DNA of 33,818 nucleotides from Opitutia bacterium (lineage in GTDB: Bacteria > Verrucomicrobiota > Verrucomicrobiia > Opitutales > Opitutaceae): positions 1-33,818 of the forward strand of contig CANHJG010000049.1 in NCBI GenBank assembly GCA_947461205.1, read 5' to 3'. The first letter of the stretch is position 1. Each line of letters opens with the position of its first letter. Shown one piece after another: positions 16,056 through 24,700 of this stretch. Below the pieces are notes generated by a model, which saw only the letters and a program-made list of their open reading frames with translations, made no database searches and had not been told where the DNA came from. A program made the translations under genes and the position numbers.

Positions 16056-16069
16056 TCAAAGTGCTTGCG
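16056..16069. promoter_or_regulatory. LacI/GalR-operator-like element upstream of receptor 3
   Basis: TCAAAGTGCTTGCG, matching the element before receptor 2 at 11 of 14 positions with the central dinucleotide inverted (TG versus CA), as expected if both are read as an approximately symmetric site. It starts 166 bp before the ATG, just downstream of the previous gene's terminator. Confidence 0.45.
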
Positions 16070-16221
16070 GTGGGCGCGGCAACGACGCCCACTTCGTGAA
16101 TTCGAGGTTTCCTCCGCCGAGTTTGTCGACCCCTCGTATTCTCGCCCCGTCGTTCCCAGCCCACATTCGACTGGCTTCGCCCGATGCCGGCGCGGAGTCT
16201 CCCGGCCCAACCCACCGACCC

Positions 16222-19200
16222 ATGACTACACCTCCTTTCCATCCGCCGCTGCACTGGCAGAGATTTACCGCGCTCGTCGCTTGCTGGCTCGTCGCCGCGC
16301 TTTTTGTCCACGCTCAGGCTCTTAGCACGGGCTCCGTGCAAGGCCGCGTCTACAATCCCGCCACCAAGGGCTATGTGGCCAACGCCGAGGTCCGCCTCGA
16401 AGGCAGCAAGCAGATCGCCTACACCGAGACCGACGGCACGTTTCAATTGAACAACGTCCCCGTCGGCCCGGCCAACATCGCGGTCACCTTCTCCGGCTAC
16501 AACACCGTCAAGGAAACCGTCACCGTTACCGCCGGCCAGCCCGCCGTGCGCGAGATCAACCTCGTCAGTACGGACAGCGCTCCGCCGACCACGAAAAACG
16601 GCGTCGTGCAGATGCAGGCCTTCACCGTCGACTCCGAGCGCGAGGGCAACTCGAAGGCGATCATGGAACAGCGCCGCAGCATGAACATCGGCAACTCCGT
16701 TTCCGCCGACATCTTTGGCGACGTGACCGACGGCAATGTCGGCGAATTCCTCAAATATCTGCCGGGCGTCGACATCGACTACGTCGAGTCCCAGGCCCGC
16801 GGCCCCACGCTCGGCGGCATGGAGTCCCAATACGTCGGTGTCTCGTTCGACGGTATTCGCACCGCCAGCGCGGATGCGAACCGCGGTGGCGGCGACGCCT
16901 CCCGCGCCACCAGTTTCGAAGGTTTTTCCATCAATGCCATTGATTCCATCGAGGTGAACTTCACCCGCACGGCCGCCTCCGATGCCGACACTCCGGGCGG
17001 CTCGATCAACATGAAGACGAAGCGCGCCTTCGAGCGCAAAGGCCGCGCTATTTCCTACAACTTCGGCGTCAACTTCAACGATGAGGAATTCACCGCTAGC
17101 CGCACTTGGGGCAACCGCGAGGGCAAGGAATCGAAGGCGAAGCCCAACTACTCGCTCGATTACGCCGAGTCGTTTTTTAACAACCGCTTCGGCCTTTTGG
17201 CCAGTGCGAGCAAGGCCAGCTCCTATGCCGAGCAGCGCCTTATGACCAACACCTACAGCAACGCCGCCACGGCCGCCGATCCCCGGCCTCAGGTCGTGCG
17301 CCAGATCGCCTTCAAAGACGGTCCTCTCACCGTCGTGAAAGAAGCTGCGACCCTCACCGCCGACTGGAAAGTCACGCCGCGCCTCGCCCTCTCGCTCACC
17401 GGCATCTACACCTATGCCGACTCCGAATTCTGGAATCGCACGACCACGTTTGTCGGCGCCAACGACAACGCGAACGTCAACAACGGTCGCCCCAGTCTCG
17501 TCGGCAACGGCCTGACCAGCATTACCGCGACGCGCGCGACCGCCAACACCGTCCCCGTGATCAACTATGCCAACGGCCCCGGAGACAAACTCACCTATAC
17601 CCGCACGTTCGCCCAGAAGTTTGAATACAAGTATGCGAACCTGACCGTGGACGGCGCCGCCTCGAATTCGCGCTCGGTCAATAATTACGATGCGCTGGAG
17701 CGCGGCTTCTCCTCCGGCGGCACCACCACGCTCGCCTCCGGCTGGTCGGCCACCCGGCCCAGCGCCGAATCCTACGAATGGACCATCCGCCAGACCTCTG
17801 GCATCGATCCGTCCAATCTCGCCAATTGGACCGGCGGCACCCCGCTGACCAACATTGATCGCACGTGGATCACCGACATCTGGTCCGGTCAGGTCAACGC
17901 CCGCTGGACGCCCGCCTTCCTTTCCCGCTTCCCCACCGTCGTGTCCTTCGGCAGCAAGTGGACCGAGGAAACCCGGAACAACCGCACGAACGACGCGATG
18001 TCCGTCTGGCGTTACATCGGCCCCGGTGGCGACGTGGTCACGCGCGATGTCAACGGCACCCCCAGCGTCACCGCCAGCGGTAACTGGGCCAACCTCGGTT
18101 TCGTCGCCGTTCAGCCCTTCGACATGGGCGCCTCCAACGCCCTCACCCTGTTGAATCAAGCCGGCGTTCCGACCACCCTCGCGCGGCCGAACCCCAATCA
18201 GATCTCGGCGCTCTTCCACGAGCAACCCGCGCTCTTCGCGAATGCTGGCACCCCGGCCAATCTTACAACCACGATCATCGGCACGCGCAATGTGCGCCAG
18301 ACCGTCACCGCCGGTTACGGTCAGTTGCAGACCCGGTTCACCAACAAACTCACCGCGGTCGCCGGCCTCCGCTGGGAGCGCACCCAGATCGAATCCACGG
18401 AGTGGGACCCGCGCACGCGGGACGAAATCGTGGCGGCTGGTTACCCGGTCAACACCTCCGGCAGTGCCACCACCTTTAACGGCGTGCGGTATCAGTATCA
18501 AAGTCTCCCCCGCGTGCAGCGTCATTCCACGTACACCAACCTCTTCCCGTCGGTAAATTTGAAATACAACATTCTGGCTAATTTCGATTTCCAGACGGGT
18601 TTCACCAAGGCGATTGGCCGTCCCCCCATCGACAATCTGACCGGGGTTTGGAATATCGTCGAAGATGCTGCCGGCACCGTGAACCGCGTGGACGCGCCGA
18701 ATCCCGGGCTCCTGCCCGAGAAAATCGACCGCTACGACGCCCGCTTTGCCTACTACTTTGGCGGCCGGTCCCCCGGTCAGGCGACCCTCACCGGTACGGA
18801 GGTGTGGACGGAGAATCTCCGCGAGACCTTCGATTACACGGCGGAGGAGTTCGGGGTGACCGACCCGGATTTCAAAGACTACATCTTCCGCTCCACCCGC
18901 AACGGTGACCGTACCCGCCGCAACCGCAGTCTCTCCGCCGCCTACTCGCAAAAGTTGGGCTTTCTCCCCAAGCCGCTCAACGGAACGAGCTTTAATGTTT
19001 CCTACACTCGCTCCTACCTGACGGTCCGGCGCAACGGACTGGCCCCGCACCGCCTCTCCTCGAGGCTCAGCTATTCCTACCGGAAATTCAGCAGCAACGT
19101 CGGCATGGTCTGGATCGCGGCCCGGCCCGATGGTGCTTACGGGCTTTACCGCCGCGAACTCACGCAGTTCGACCTCTCGCTCGGCTGGGCCTTCAGTTCG

Positions 19201-19356
19201 CGCTATCGGCTCTACGTGCAGGCGCGCAATTTCACCGGAAAACCCGATATCTGGATGACGACACCCGCCGGCTACCGCGAAGGGCAGCAAGCGGCCGTCC
19301 GACAAATGGAAGAATACGGCGCCAGCTGGGTCTTCGGCGTCGCCGGGCGGTTTTAG
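16222..19356 (+). CDS. TonB-dependent outer-membrane receptor 3
   Basis: 1044 residues from MTTPPFHPPLHWQRF, sharing the PLHWQRF leader motif with receptor 2; signal peptide core TALVACWLVAALFVHAQ. Regulatory-like Ig domain (GSVQGRVYNPATKGYVANAE), TonB-box region (MQAFTVDSEREGNSKAI), plug (EFLKYLPGVDIDYVESQARG, GGMESQYVGVSFDGIRTAS) and a barrel ending VFGVAGRF with the terminal Phe. The plug differs from the sisters at NFTRTAASDADTPGGSINM, where they have SRTTS. It should be an active transporter of an unknown, probably carbohydrate, ligand. Its last ~55 bp are copied in the tandem duplication downstream, which also carries a hairpin. The ATG is preceded by CGACCC. Confidence 0.95.
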   Translation: MTTPPFHPPLHWQRFTALVACWLVAALFVHAQALSTGSVQGRVYNPATKGYVANAEVRLEGSKQIAYTETDGTFQLNNVPVGPANIAVTFSGYNTVKETVTVTAGQPAVREINLVSTDSAPPTTKNGVVQMQAFTVDSEREGNSKAIMEQRRSMNIGNSVSADIFGDVTDGNVGEFLKYLPGVDIDYVESQARGPTLGGMESQYVGVSFDGIRTASADANRGGGDASRATSFEGFSINAIDSIEVNFTRTAASDADTPGGSINMKTKRAFERKGRAISYNFGVNFNDEEFTASRTWGNREGKESKAKPNYSLDYAESFFNNRFGLLASASKASSYAEQRLMTNTYSNAATAADPRPQVVRQIAFKDGPLTVVKEAATLTADWKVTPRLALSLTGIYTYADSEFWNRTTTFVGANDNANVNNGRPSLVGNGLTSITATRATANTVPVINYANGPGDKLTYTRTFAQKFEYKYANLTVDGAASNSRSVNNYDALERGFSSGGTTTLASGWSATRPSAESYEWTIRQTSGIDPSNLANWTGGTPLTNIDRTWITDIWSGQVNARWTPAFLSRFPTVVSFGSKWTEETRNNRTNDAMSVWRYIGPGGDVVTRDVNGTPSVTASGNWANLGFVAVQPFDMGASNALTLLNQAGVPTTLARPNPNQISALFHEQPALFANAGTPANLTTTIIGTRNVRQTVTAGYGQLQTRFTNKLTAVAGLRWERTQIESTEWDPRTRDEIVAAGYPVNTSGSATTFNGVRYQYQSLPRVQRHSTYTNLFPSVNLKYNILANFDFQTGFTKAIGRPPIDNLTGVWNIVEDAAGTVNRVDAPNPGLLPEKIDRYDARFAYYFGGRSPGQATLTGTEVWTENLRETFDYTAEEFGVTDPDFKDYIFRSTRNGDRTRRNRSLSAAYSQKLGFLPKPLNGTSFNVSYTRSYLTVRRNGLAPHRLSSRLSYSYRKFSSNVGMVWIAARPDGAYGLYRRELTQFDLSLGWAFSSRYRLYVQARNFTGKPDIWMTTPAGYREGQQAAVRQMEEYGASWVFGVAGRF

Positions 19357-19380
19357 GACGCGCCCATTTCTTCGAGGTGG

Positions 19381-19405
19381 AGCGCGTTGACCTCAACGCG
19401 CTTTC
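19381..19405 (+). terminator. Hairpin after receptor 3 (first copy)
   Basis: AGCGCGTTGA (19381-19390) and TCAACGCGCT (19393-19402) form a perfect 10-bp stem over a CC loop (a 4-nt loop in practice), followed by TT and CCC. It may be a terminator with a short T-run or a REP-like palindrome. Confidence 0.55.
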
Positions 19406-19495
19406 CCGGTGCGCCGACAAATGGAAGAATCCGGCGCCAGCTGGGTCTTCGGCGTCGCCGGGCGGTTTTAGGACGCGTCCATTTCTTCGAGGTGG

Positions 19496-19520
19496 AGCGC
19501 GTTGACCTCAACGCGCTTTC
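19496..19520 (+). terminator. Hairpin after receptor 3 (duplicated copy)
   Basis: An identical 10-bp stem to that at 19381-19402, exactly 115 bp further on, carried by the tandem duplication. It lies 25 bp before the start of the next gene. Confidence 0.55.
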
Positions 19521-19544
19521 CCGGTGCGCTCCGTTTCGAACCGC

Positions 19545-21701
19545 ATGCGTCCTGCCCTGCCTGAACCCTCGAACTCCCGCCCCGATCCGCGATGTGGTTT
19601 CGCGCTCGGCGCCGTGCTGGTGATCGCGCTCGTCGCCGCCTACTGGGTTTCTCTGCGCGGTGATTTCTTGTGGGACGACGATCTGCACATCACCGCGAAT
19701 CCGACGATTATCGGTCCGCTCGGGTTGACGGAGATCTGGACAACGGCGCGGGCGAATTATTTTCCGCTCGTACTGACGAATTTCTGGGTGCAGCACGCGC
19801 TGTGGGGCCTCGATCCGCTGGGCTATCGCCTCGTGACGCTCGCGTGTCATGCGTTTGCCACGATCTTGCTCTGGCGGGTGCTGCGCCAACTGCGCGTACC
19901 CGGAGCGTGGCTCGGCGCGGCGCTGTGGGCGCTGCATCCGGTGCAGGTCGAGTCGGTGGCGTGGATCTGCGAGCTGAAGAACACGCAGTCGGCGGTATTT
20001 TTCCTACTGGCGATCGGATGTTGGCTGAAGTGGATCGGGGTAGGGCGGGTTTCTGCCCCGCCCTCGCCCGCTGCGCCAAGTTCGAAGGGCGGGTCGGAGA
20101 CCCGCCCTATTCCAGACCGGCGGCGCTTCTACGGCTTGGCCCTCCTCTTCGCCCTCCTCGCGATTTTGAGCAAACCCTCGACGGTGATGCTCCCGGTCGT
20201 GCTCGCGCTCGGCGGGTGGTGGCAGCAGCGCCGCCTCACGTGGCGGGATCTTTGGCCTCTGGTGCCGTTCTTCGCGCTGTCGGCGATTGCGGCGGGATGG
20301 ACCATCTGGGAGCAACGCGTGCACTCGGGCGCCGAGGGGGCCGAGTGGGCGCAAAGCTGGCCTGAGCGCTTCGCCCTCGCGGGCCACGTCGTCTGGTTCT
20401 ACCTCGGCAAACTCGTCTGGCCGGCCGAGCTGATGTTTATCTATCCGCGTTGGTCGATCGACGCGGCGAGCCCGCTCGCCTTTGCGCCGCTCGCCGCCGT
20501 GCTCGGGGTGTTGGCGCTACTCTGGTGGCGGCGAGACGGCGCCCTGCGGCCGGTCTTCGCGGCGGCGGTCTTTTTTGGGGCGCTGCTGTTTCCTGTGCTC
20601 GGCTTCTTCAGCGTGTATTTTTTCCGGTATTCCTTCGTCGGGGATCATTTTCAATACCTCGCGAGCATGGGGCCGCTGACGTTGGCCGGGGCGGGATTGA
20701 CGGTCTTGGTCGAGCGCTTTTGGCCGGCCGGCGGCCGGGCCTACCCTCTGCGCGGAATCGTGCCGGTGGTGGTGTTGAGCGCGGTTGGCGTGATGACTTG
20801 GCGGGAGACCGGGCAGTATTTGAACAAGGAAGCGCTGTGGCGCACGACGCTCGCGCGAAATCCCGAAGCCTTCATGGCGTGGGCCAATCTCGGGGCGACC
20901 TTGGCAGAAAAAGGCCGCCACCCTGAGGCGATCCTTGCGTTTCGCCGCGCCCTGCAACTCCGGCCGCAGGATGCGCCCGTGCTCAACGATCTCGGCTGCT
21001 CGTTCGTTTTACTGGAACGTTCGGCCGAAGCGATTCCGTTTCTCGAGCGGGCGCTGCAACACCGGTCCGGCTTCGGTGATGCGCACAACAACCTCGGCAA
21101 CGCCCTCAGCCGGGTCGGTCGCGGCGACGAGGCGATCACGCACTACGCCCAGGCGGTGAAATTTAAACCCACCCACGCCGAGGCGCATGACAACCTCGGG
21201 TGCGAACTTGGGCTGAAGGGCCGCCTGCCGGAGGCCATCGCGAGCTTCGAGGAAGCGATACGCCTGAAGCCCGACACCGTTAAGTATCGCCGCGATCTCG
21301 GCGCCGCGCTGGCCCGCGCCGGCCGGCTGCCGGAGGCGATCGGGCAATTCGAGCAAATCGCCCGCCTCGAGCCCGCGCAGCCCGCTTCGCACGCGGTGCT
21401 CGGCAATGCCCTGGCACAGGCGGGACGTTGGGACGAGGCGCTCACGTGTTTTCAGGCCGCCCTGCGTCTCGCGCCCAACGACGCGGATCTGCGCGGGAAT
21501 ATCGGGGTCGCGCTCGGCACGTTGGGCAAACTGCCGGAAGCGGTGGTGGAGTTGAAGGAGGCCATCCGCCTGCGGCCCGGGTTCGGCGAGGCGCACAATA
21601 ATCTCGGACAAATTCTCCGCTCGTTAGGGAAGAATTTGGAAGCGGCCGACCACCTCGACGAAGCCGAGCGGTTGCGCCAGGCGGCGTCGCGGCGGGAATA
21701 G
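19545..21701 (+). CDS. TMTC-like multi-spanning membrane protein with C-terminal TPR repeats (putative GT-C glycosyltransferase)
   Basis: 718 residues from the ATG at 19545; an upstream in-frame GTG (19524) lies inside the duplicated repeat and is less likely. After the first membrane helix comes GDFLWDDDLHITANP (39-53), the acidic loop typical of GT-C glycosyltransferases, with Asp44-46 as candidate catalytic residues. A second signature, HPVQVESVAWICELKN, is shared with the TMTC and O-mannosyltransferase group. Around ten hydrophobic helices run to about residue 430. Eight TPRs follow (about 440-715; each has an NLG/DLG-type turn, e.g. AHNNLGNALSRVGRGDEAI). TMTCs transfer mannose from a lipid donor to proteins; a bacterial O-glycosylation or surface-glycan role is inference. 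Odd: a pair of palindromic repeats is embedded in frame around residues 166-189. Confidence 0.82.
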   Translation: MRPALPEPSNSRPDPRCGFALGAVLVIALVAAYWVSLRGDFLWDDDLHITANPTIIGPLGLTEIWTTARANYFPLVLTNFWVQHALWGLDPLGYRLVTLACHAFATILLWRVLRQLRVPGAWLGAALWALHPVQVESVAWICELKNTQSAVFFLLAIGCWLKWIGVGRVSAPPSPAAPSSKGGSETRPIPDRRRFYGLALLFALLAILSKPSTVMLPVVLALGGWWQQRRLTWRDLWPLVPFFALSAIAAGWTIWEQRVHSGAEGAEWAQSWPERFALAGHVVWFYLGKLVWPAELMFIYPRWSIDAASPLAFAPLAAVLGVLALLWWRRDGALRPVFAAAVFFGALLFPVLGFFSVYFFRYSFVGDHFQYLASMGPLTLAGAGLTVLVERFWPAGGRAYPLRGIVPVVVLSAVGVMTWRETGQYLNKEALWRTTLARNPEAFMAWANLGATLAEKGRHPEAILAFRRALQLRPQDAPVLNDLGCSFVLLERSAEAIPFLERALQHRSGFGDAHNNLGNALSRVGRGDEAITHYAQAVKFKPTHAEAHDNLGCELGLKGRLPEAIASFEEAIRLKPDTVKYRRDLGAALARAGRLPEAIGQFEQIARLEPAQPASHAVLGNALAQAGRWDEALTCFQAALRLAPNDADLRGNIGVALGTLGKLPEAVVELKEAIRLRPGFGEAHNNLGQILRSLGKNLEAADHLDEAERLRQAASRRE
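20042..20108. repeat. Pair of REP-like palindromes inside the TMTC-like coding sequence
   Basis: Hairpin 1: AGGGCGGG (20042-20049) and CCCGCCCT (20057-20064). Hairpin 2: AGGGCGGGTC (20086-20095) and GACCCGCCCT (20099-20108) with a GGA loop. Both belong to the palindrome family also seen at 26122, 28253 and 31626. Translated, the pair gives a Gly/Pro/Ser-rich segment (SAPPSPAAPSSKGGSETRP) between two membrane helices, and the reading frame is kept. Confidence 0.85.
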
Positions 21702-21718
21702 GCGGGCGGTGGTAGGCC

Positions 21719-21752
21719 CGCCCGCTGAGCGGGCGCCCGGCGACCGTCCGGG
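21719..21752. repeat. Two adjacent hairpins between convergent genes
   Basis: CGCCCGCT/AGCGGGCG (21719-21726, 21728-21735) is followed at once by CCCGG/CCGGG (21736-21740, 21748-21752). They lie in the 52-bp gap between the stops of the TMTC-like gene and the GH2 gene, where a bidirectional terminator would be expected, but no clear T-run is present. Confidence 0.55.
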
Positions 21753-21753
21753 T

Positions 21754-24700
21754 CTACGGTGTTGGGGCGTTCACGAAAACGACGTAGTGATTCGCGCGCA
21801 CGGGCGCGCCCTCGGTGTTGGAGCCGAAGGTGAGGCTACCGTCGTTGGTCATCGTGCGCTGGAAAATCTTCATCGGCGTGCCGTTGACCGTGACGGTGAG
21901 CGCGGAGGGTTTGAATTGCTTCGTGAGCCACGGGGGGAGCGGGGCGCGGTCGTCGTGGGCGACGGAGACGACGGGGCCGCCGGTGACGGCGAGTTCGATC
22001 AGGTCGACGGCGCTATAGCGTTGATCGTCGTCGGCGATCTGCACCCAGTCGGCTCCAGTGAGTGCGGAAGGGAGGTCGGTGAAAGTGTAATCGCGGTCGA
22101 CATAAATTTTCTTGCCGTTTTGGGCGCCGGATTCGATGTGCACAATGGAGGCGCTCGGGCCGGTGTAGTGGAAGGTTTTGATGAACGTGCCGAGGAGCGC
22201 GGCCGCCTTGGCGGGGGCGGCAGGTTTGAGGGCGGCGGCAAACGAAGCGTCGAAGGATCGCGCGGGTGCGCTCTTCGGCAGCGCCACGGTCTGGAACACG
22301 GGAGCGGTTGGGGTGAGGCCGTGGTCGGCGGCGAACGGGAGTGAAGTGAGGGTGATGCTCGCGGATTTGAGGCCTTCGCTGGTGACACGGACGGTGATGG
22401 GACCCGCGGTCCGGGTGGCGCGCACGGCGACGCGGTTGATGCCGGCTTCGAGGTCGAGGTAGGGGTGGTTGATGGAATTGATTTTTCCGCTGTTGTAGCC
22501 GCCGCGCCAGATGGCGGGCCCCGTGGTTTCGAAATCGGCGCGTTGTTGGGCGGTGGGGCAACGGTGGCCGGCGGCATCGACGATTTCGACGTCGATTAGC
22601 GCGACATCGGCGCCATCCGCACGGAGTCCGCCGGGCGCGGTGATCGCGGTGAGCTTCAGCGCGACGGGTGCGCCGGCCGTGCGCTTCGTTTGGGTGGCTA
22701 CGATCTTTCCGGCGGTGCGGGCGACGGCTTTGATTTCGCCGGGTGCGTAGGCGACGTCGGCGAAGGTGAAGAGGTATTTGTCGGATACTTTGCCGAGGCC
22801 GAGGGATTGGCCGTTGAGGAAGAGCTCGACGGATTCGGCGTTCGACGCGACGTAGAGAGTTTTCTTGGTGCCGGCGGGATAGGTCCAGTGGCCGATCACG
22901 TGGACTTGCGGATCGTCGCGCCACAGGGCGGCGCAGACCCAGTAGGCTTCTTTCGGGAGGCGCACGGCATCGACCTCGCCGCTCGCACGGGCGACCTCGA
23001 CGGCGACGCGGCCGCCGCTGGTGGAGTCGGAGAAGATCCAGTTGGCGCCGCCGCTGTGTTCGGCGGGCCCGAGTTTCTTAATATAGTGGTTTACCTGGTT
23101 CGCGGCGAATTGCTCGGAGGTGAGCTGGTAGGTCTGGCCCTTGGCCTCCGGGTAGCCGAAGGAGGGCGGCGAGGCGTGGTCCCAGACGCGGCGCGGGGCT
23201 TCCTCGCGGTTATACTCGCCCTCGAAGACGGGCAGTTTGGCGATCTCGCGCCCGCCCTCGGTGCCGATGCCGATGTCCATGAATTCCGCCGTGATCTGGT
23301 CGGCGCGGCGATGGGTGTAGGCGCGGCCGCCGTGGGGATCGTAGCGGTCCATGAGGCCGCGCATTTCCAGCGCATGGGCGCGGGTGGCCTTTTGGTTGCC
23401 GCCTTCCCACGCGAGAATCGAGGGATTGTTGCGGAAATAGATGATGACGTCGCGAAACGCGATCGTGCGGAGCTGCCACGCGGCGCGCACGGTGTCGGCC
23501 TCGCCGTCGACGCCGGGTTGGTCGGCGATGAGGCCGAGACGGTCGCCGGCGGCGATTTGGGCGGGACTGCCGGCGGTGTGGCCCCAGCGGACGAAATTGC
23601 CGCCGGCGTTTTTCATCAGCTCCATCGTCTGAAACTGGAGCCAGTCGGGGAGGGCGGCGCCGAGGCCGGGCCACTCGTTGGTGGATTTCTGGCCCCAGCC
23701 GTGAAGTTTGAGGTGTTGTCCGTTGATGAAGAAGCCTTGCGCGACATCCCAGCGCACGGCGCGGATACCGAGGGGGATTTCGGTGGTGTCGACCGTTTCG
23801 GGGCCCACGTGCAGGGTGCAGACGACGCGGTAGAGATGCGGGTAGGCGGGCTCCCAGAGGCGGGGTGCGGGGATGACGGCGGCGAGGGTGAACACCGTGC
23901 TCGCGCCGGCGGCGACGGCTTGGGTGGTTTTCAGCGTGACGACGGACTTGCCGTCGGCATCGAACATTGCGACGTGGAGCTCGGTTTCTTCCGCGGAGGC
24001 GCGGCGGTTTTGGACGGGGACCTCGACGCCGATCTTGGCGGACGCGGATGAAATCTCGGTCGCGTAGACGTAGGGTCCGGCGGTTTCGAGGAACGAGAAG
24101 AGCGGCAGCGAAATGTGGAGCGGGTCGGTGATGATCAGGCGGACGTTGCGGTAGAGACCGCCGTGCGCGGGATGCCAGTGCGGGTTGTTCCACGGGATCT
24201 GGTCGGCTTGGAGATCTTCGAGTTTCTCGGGGATGCCCTGATTGATCTCGGCGTGGAGCTTCGCGAGGTTGGGGTTGGCGACGGAGCTGAGGGCGGGCGC
24301 GGTGGAGCCGGTGCCGTTCAGCTTGGCGATCTCGGCGGCGGTGGCGGGATCGAGCGGGTCGCGCATGAAGCGGTTGTCGGTCATCACGGCGAGCACGTTG
24401 GGGGCGCCGATCTTCAGGTGCGGGGTGAGGTCGAAGCCGAAAGGCGTGAAGCCGGTTTTGGCGATACCGAGGAGCGTGCCGTTGAGGTAGATTTCGGCGA
24501 CCTGGCGGGCGGCCTCGAACTCGATGAAGATTTTTTTGCCGGACCAGGCGGCGGGGGCGGTGAAGGTTTTCCGGTACCAAGTGCGGCCGGACCACTGGAT
24601 CTGTTCACCGCGGTGTCCGGGCGTGGACCAGTTGTCGAAGGTGTCGGTGTCGTTGTAGGTGTGCGGGGTCGAGACGATGGTCCAGGTCTTATCGTCGAAG

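Larger units (their letters stand above)
19301..19530. repeat. 115-bp tandem direct duplication spanning the end of receptor 3
   Basis: Unit 1 (19301-19415) holds the last ~18 codons of receptor 3, its stop and a hairpin. Unit 2 (19416-19530) repeats this almost exactly; I see differences at only a few positions (GAATACGG versus GAATCCGG, CGCGCCC versus CGCGTCC, and the junctions). The second copy therefore carries a silent duplicate of the receptor C-terminus with no gene attached. The high identity implies a recent event or maintenance by recombination. Confidence 0.93.

Noticed and set aside
10456-19305. Very long minus-strand ORFs (691-1128 codons) opposite the three receptor genes
   Set aside because: They mirror the receptor genes codon by codon, have no signal peptide or recognisable domain, and are rich in Arg/Gly/Ala as expected from GC-rich codon bias read in antisense. 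The plus-strand products are unmistakable receptors.
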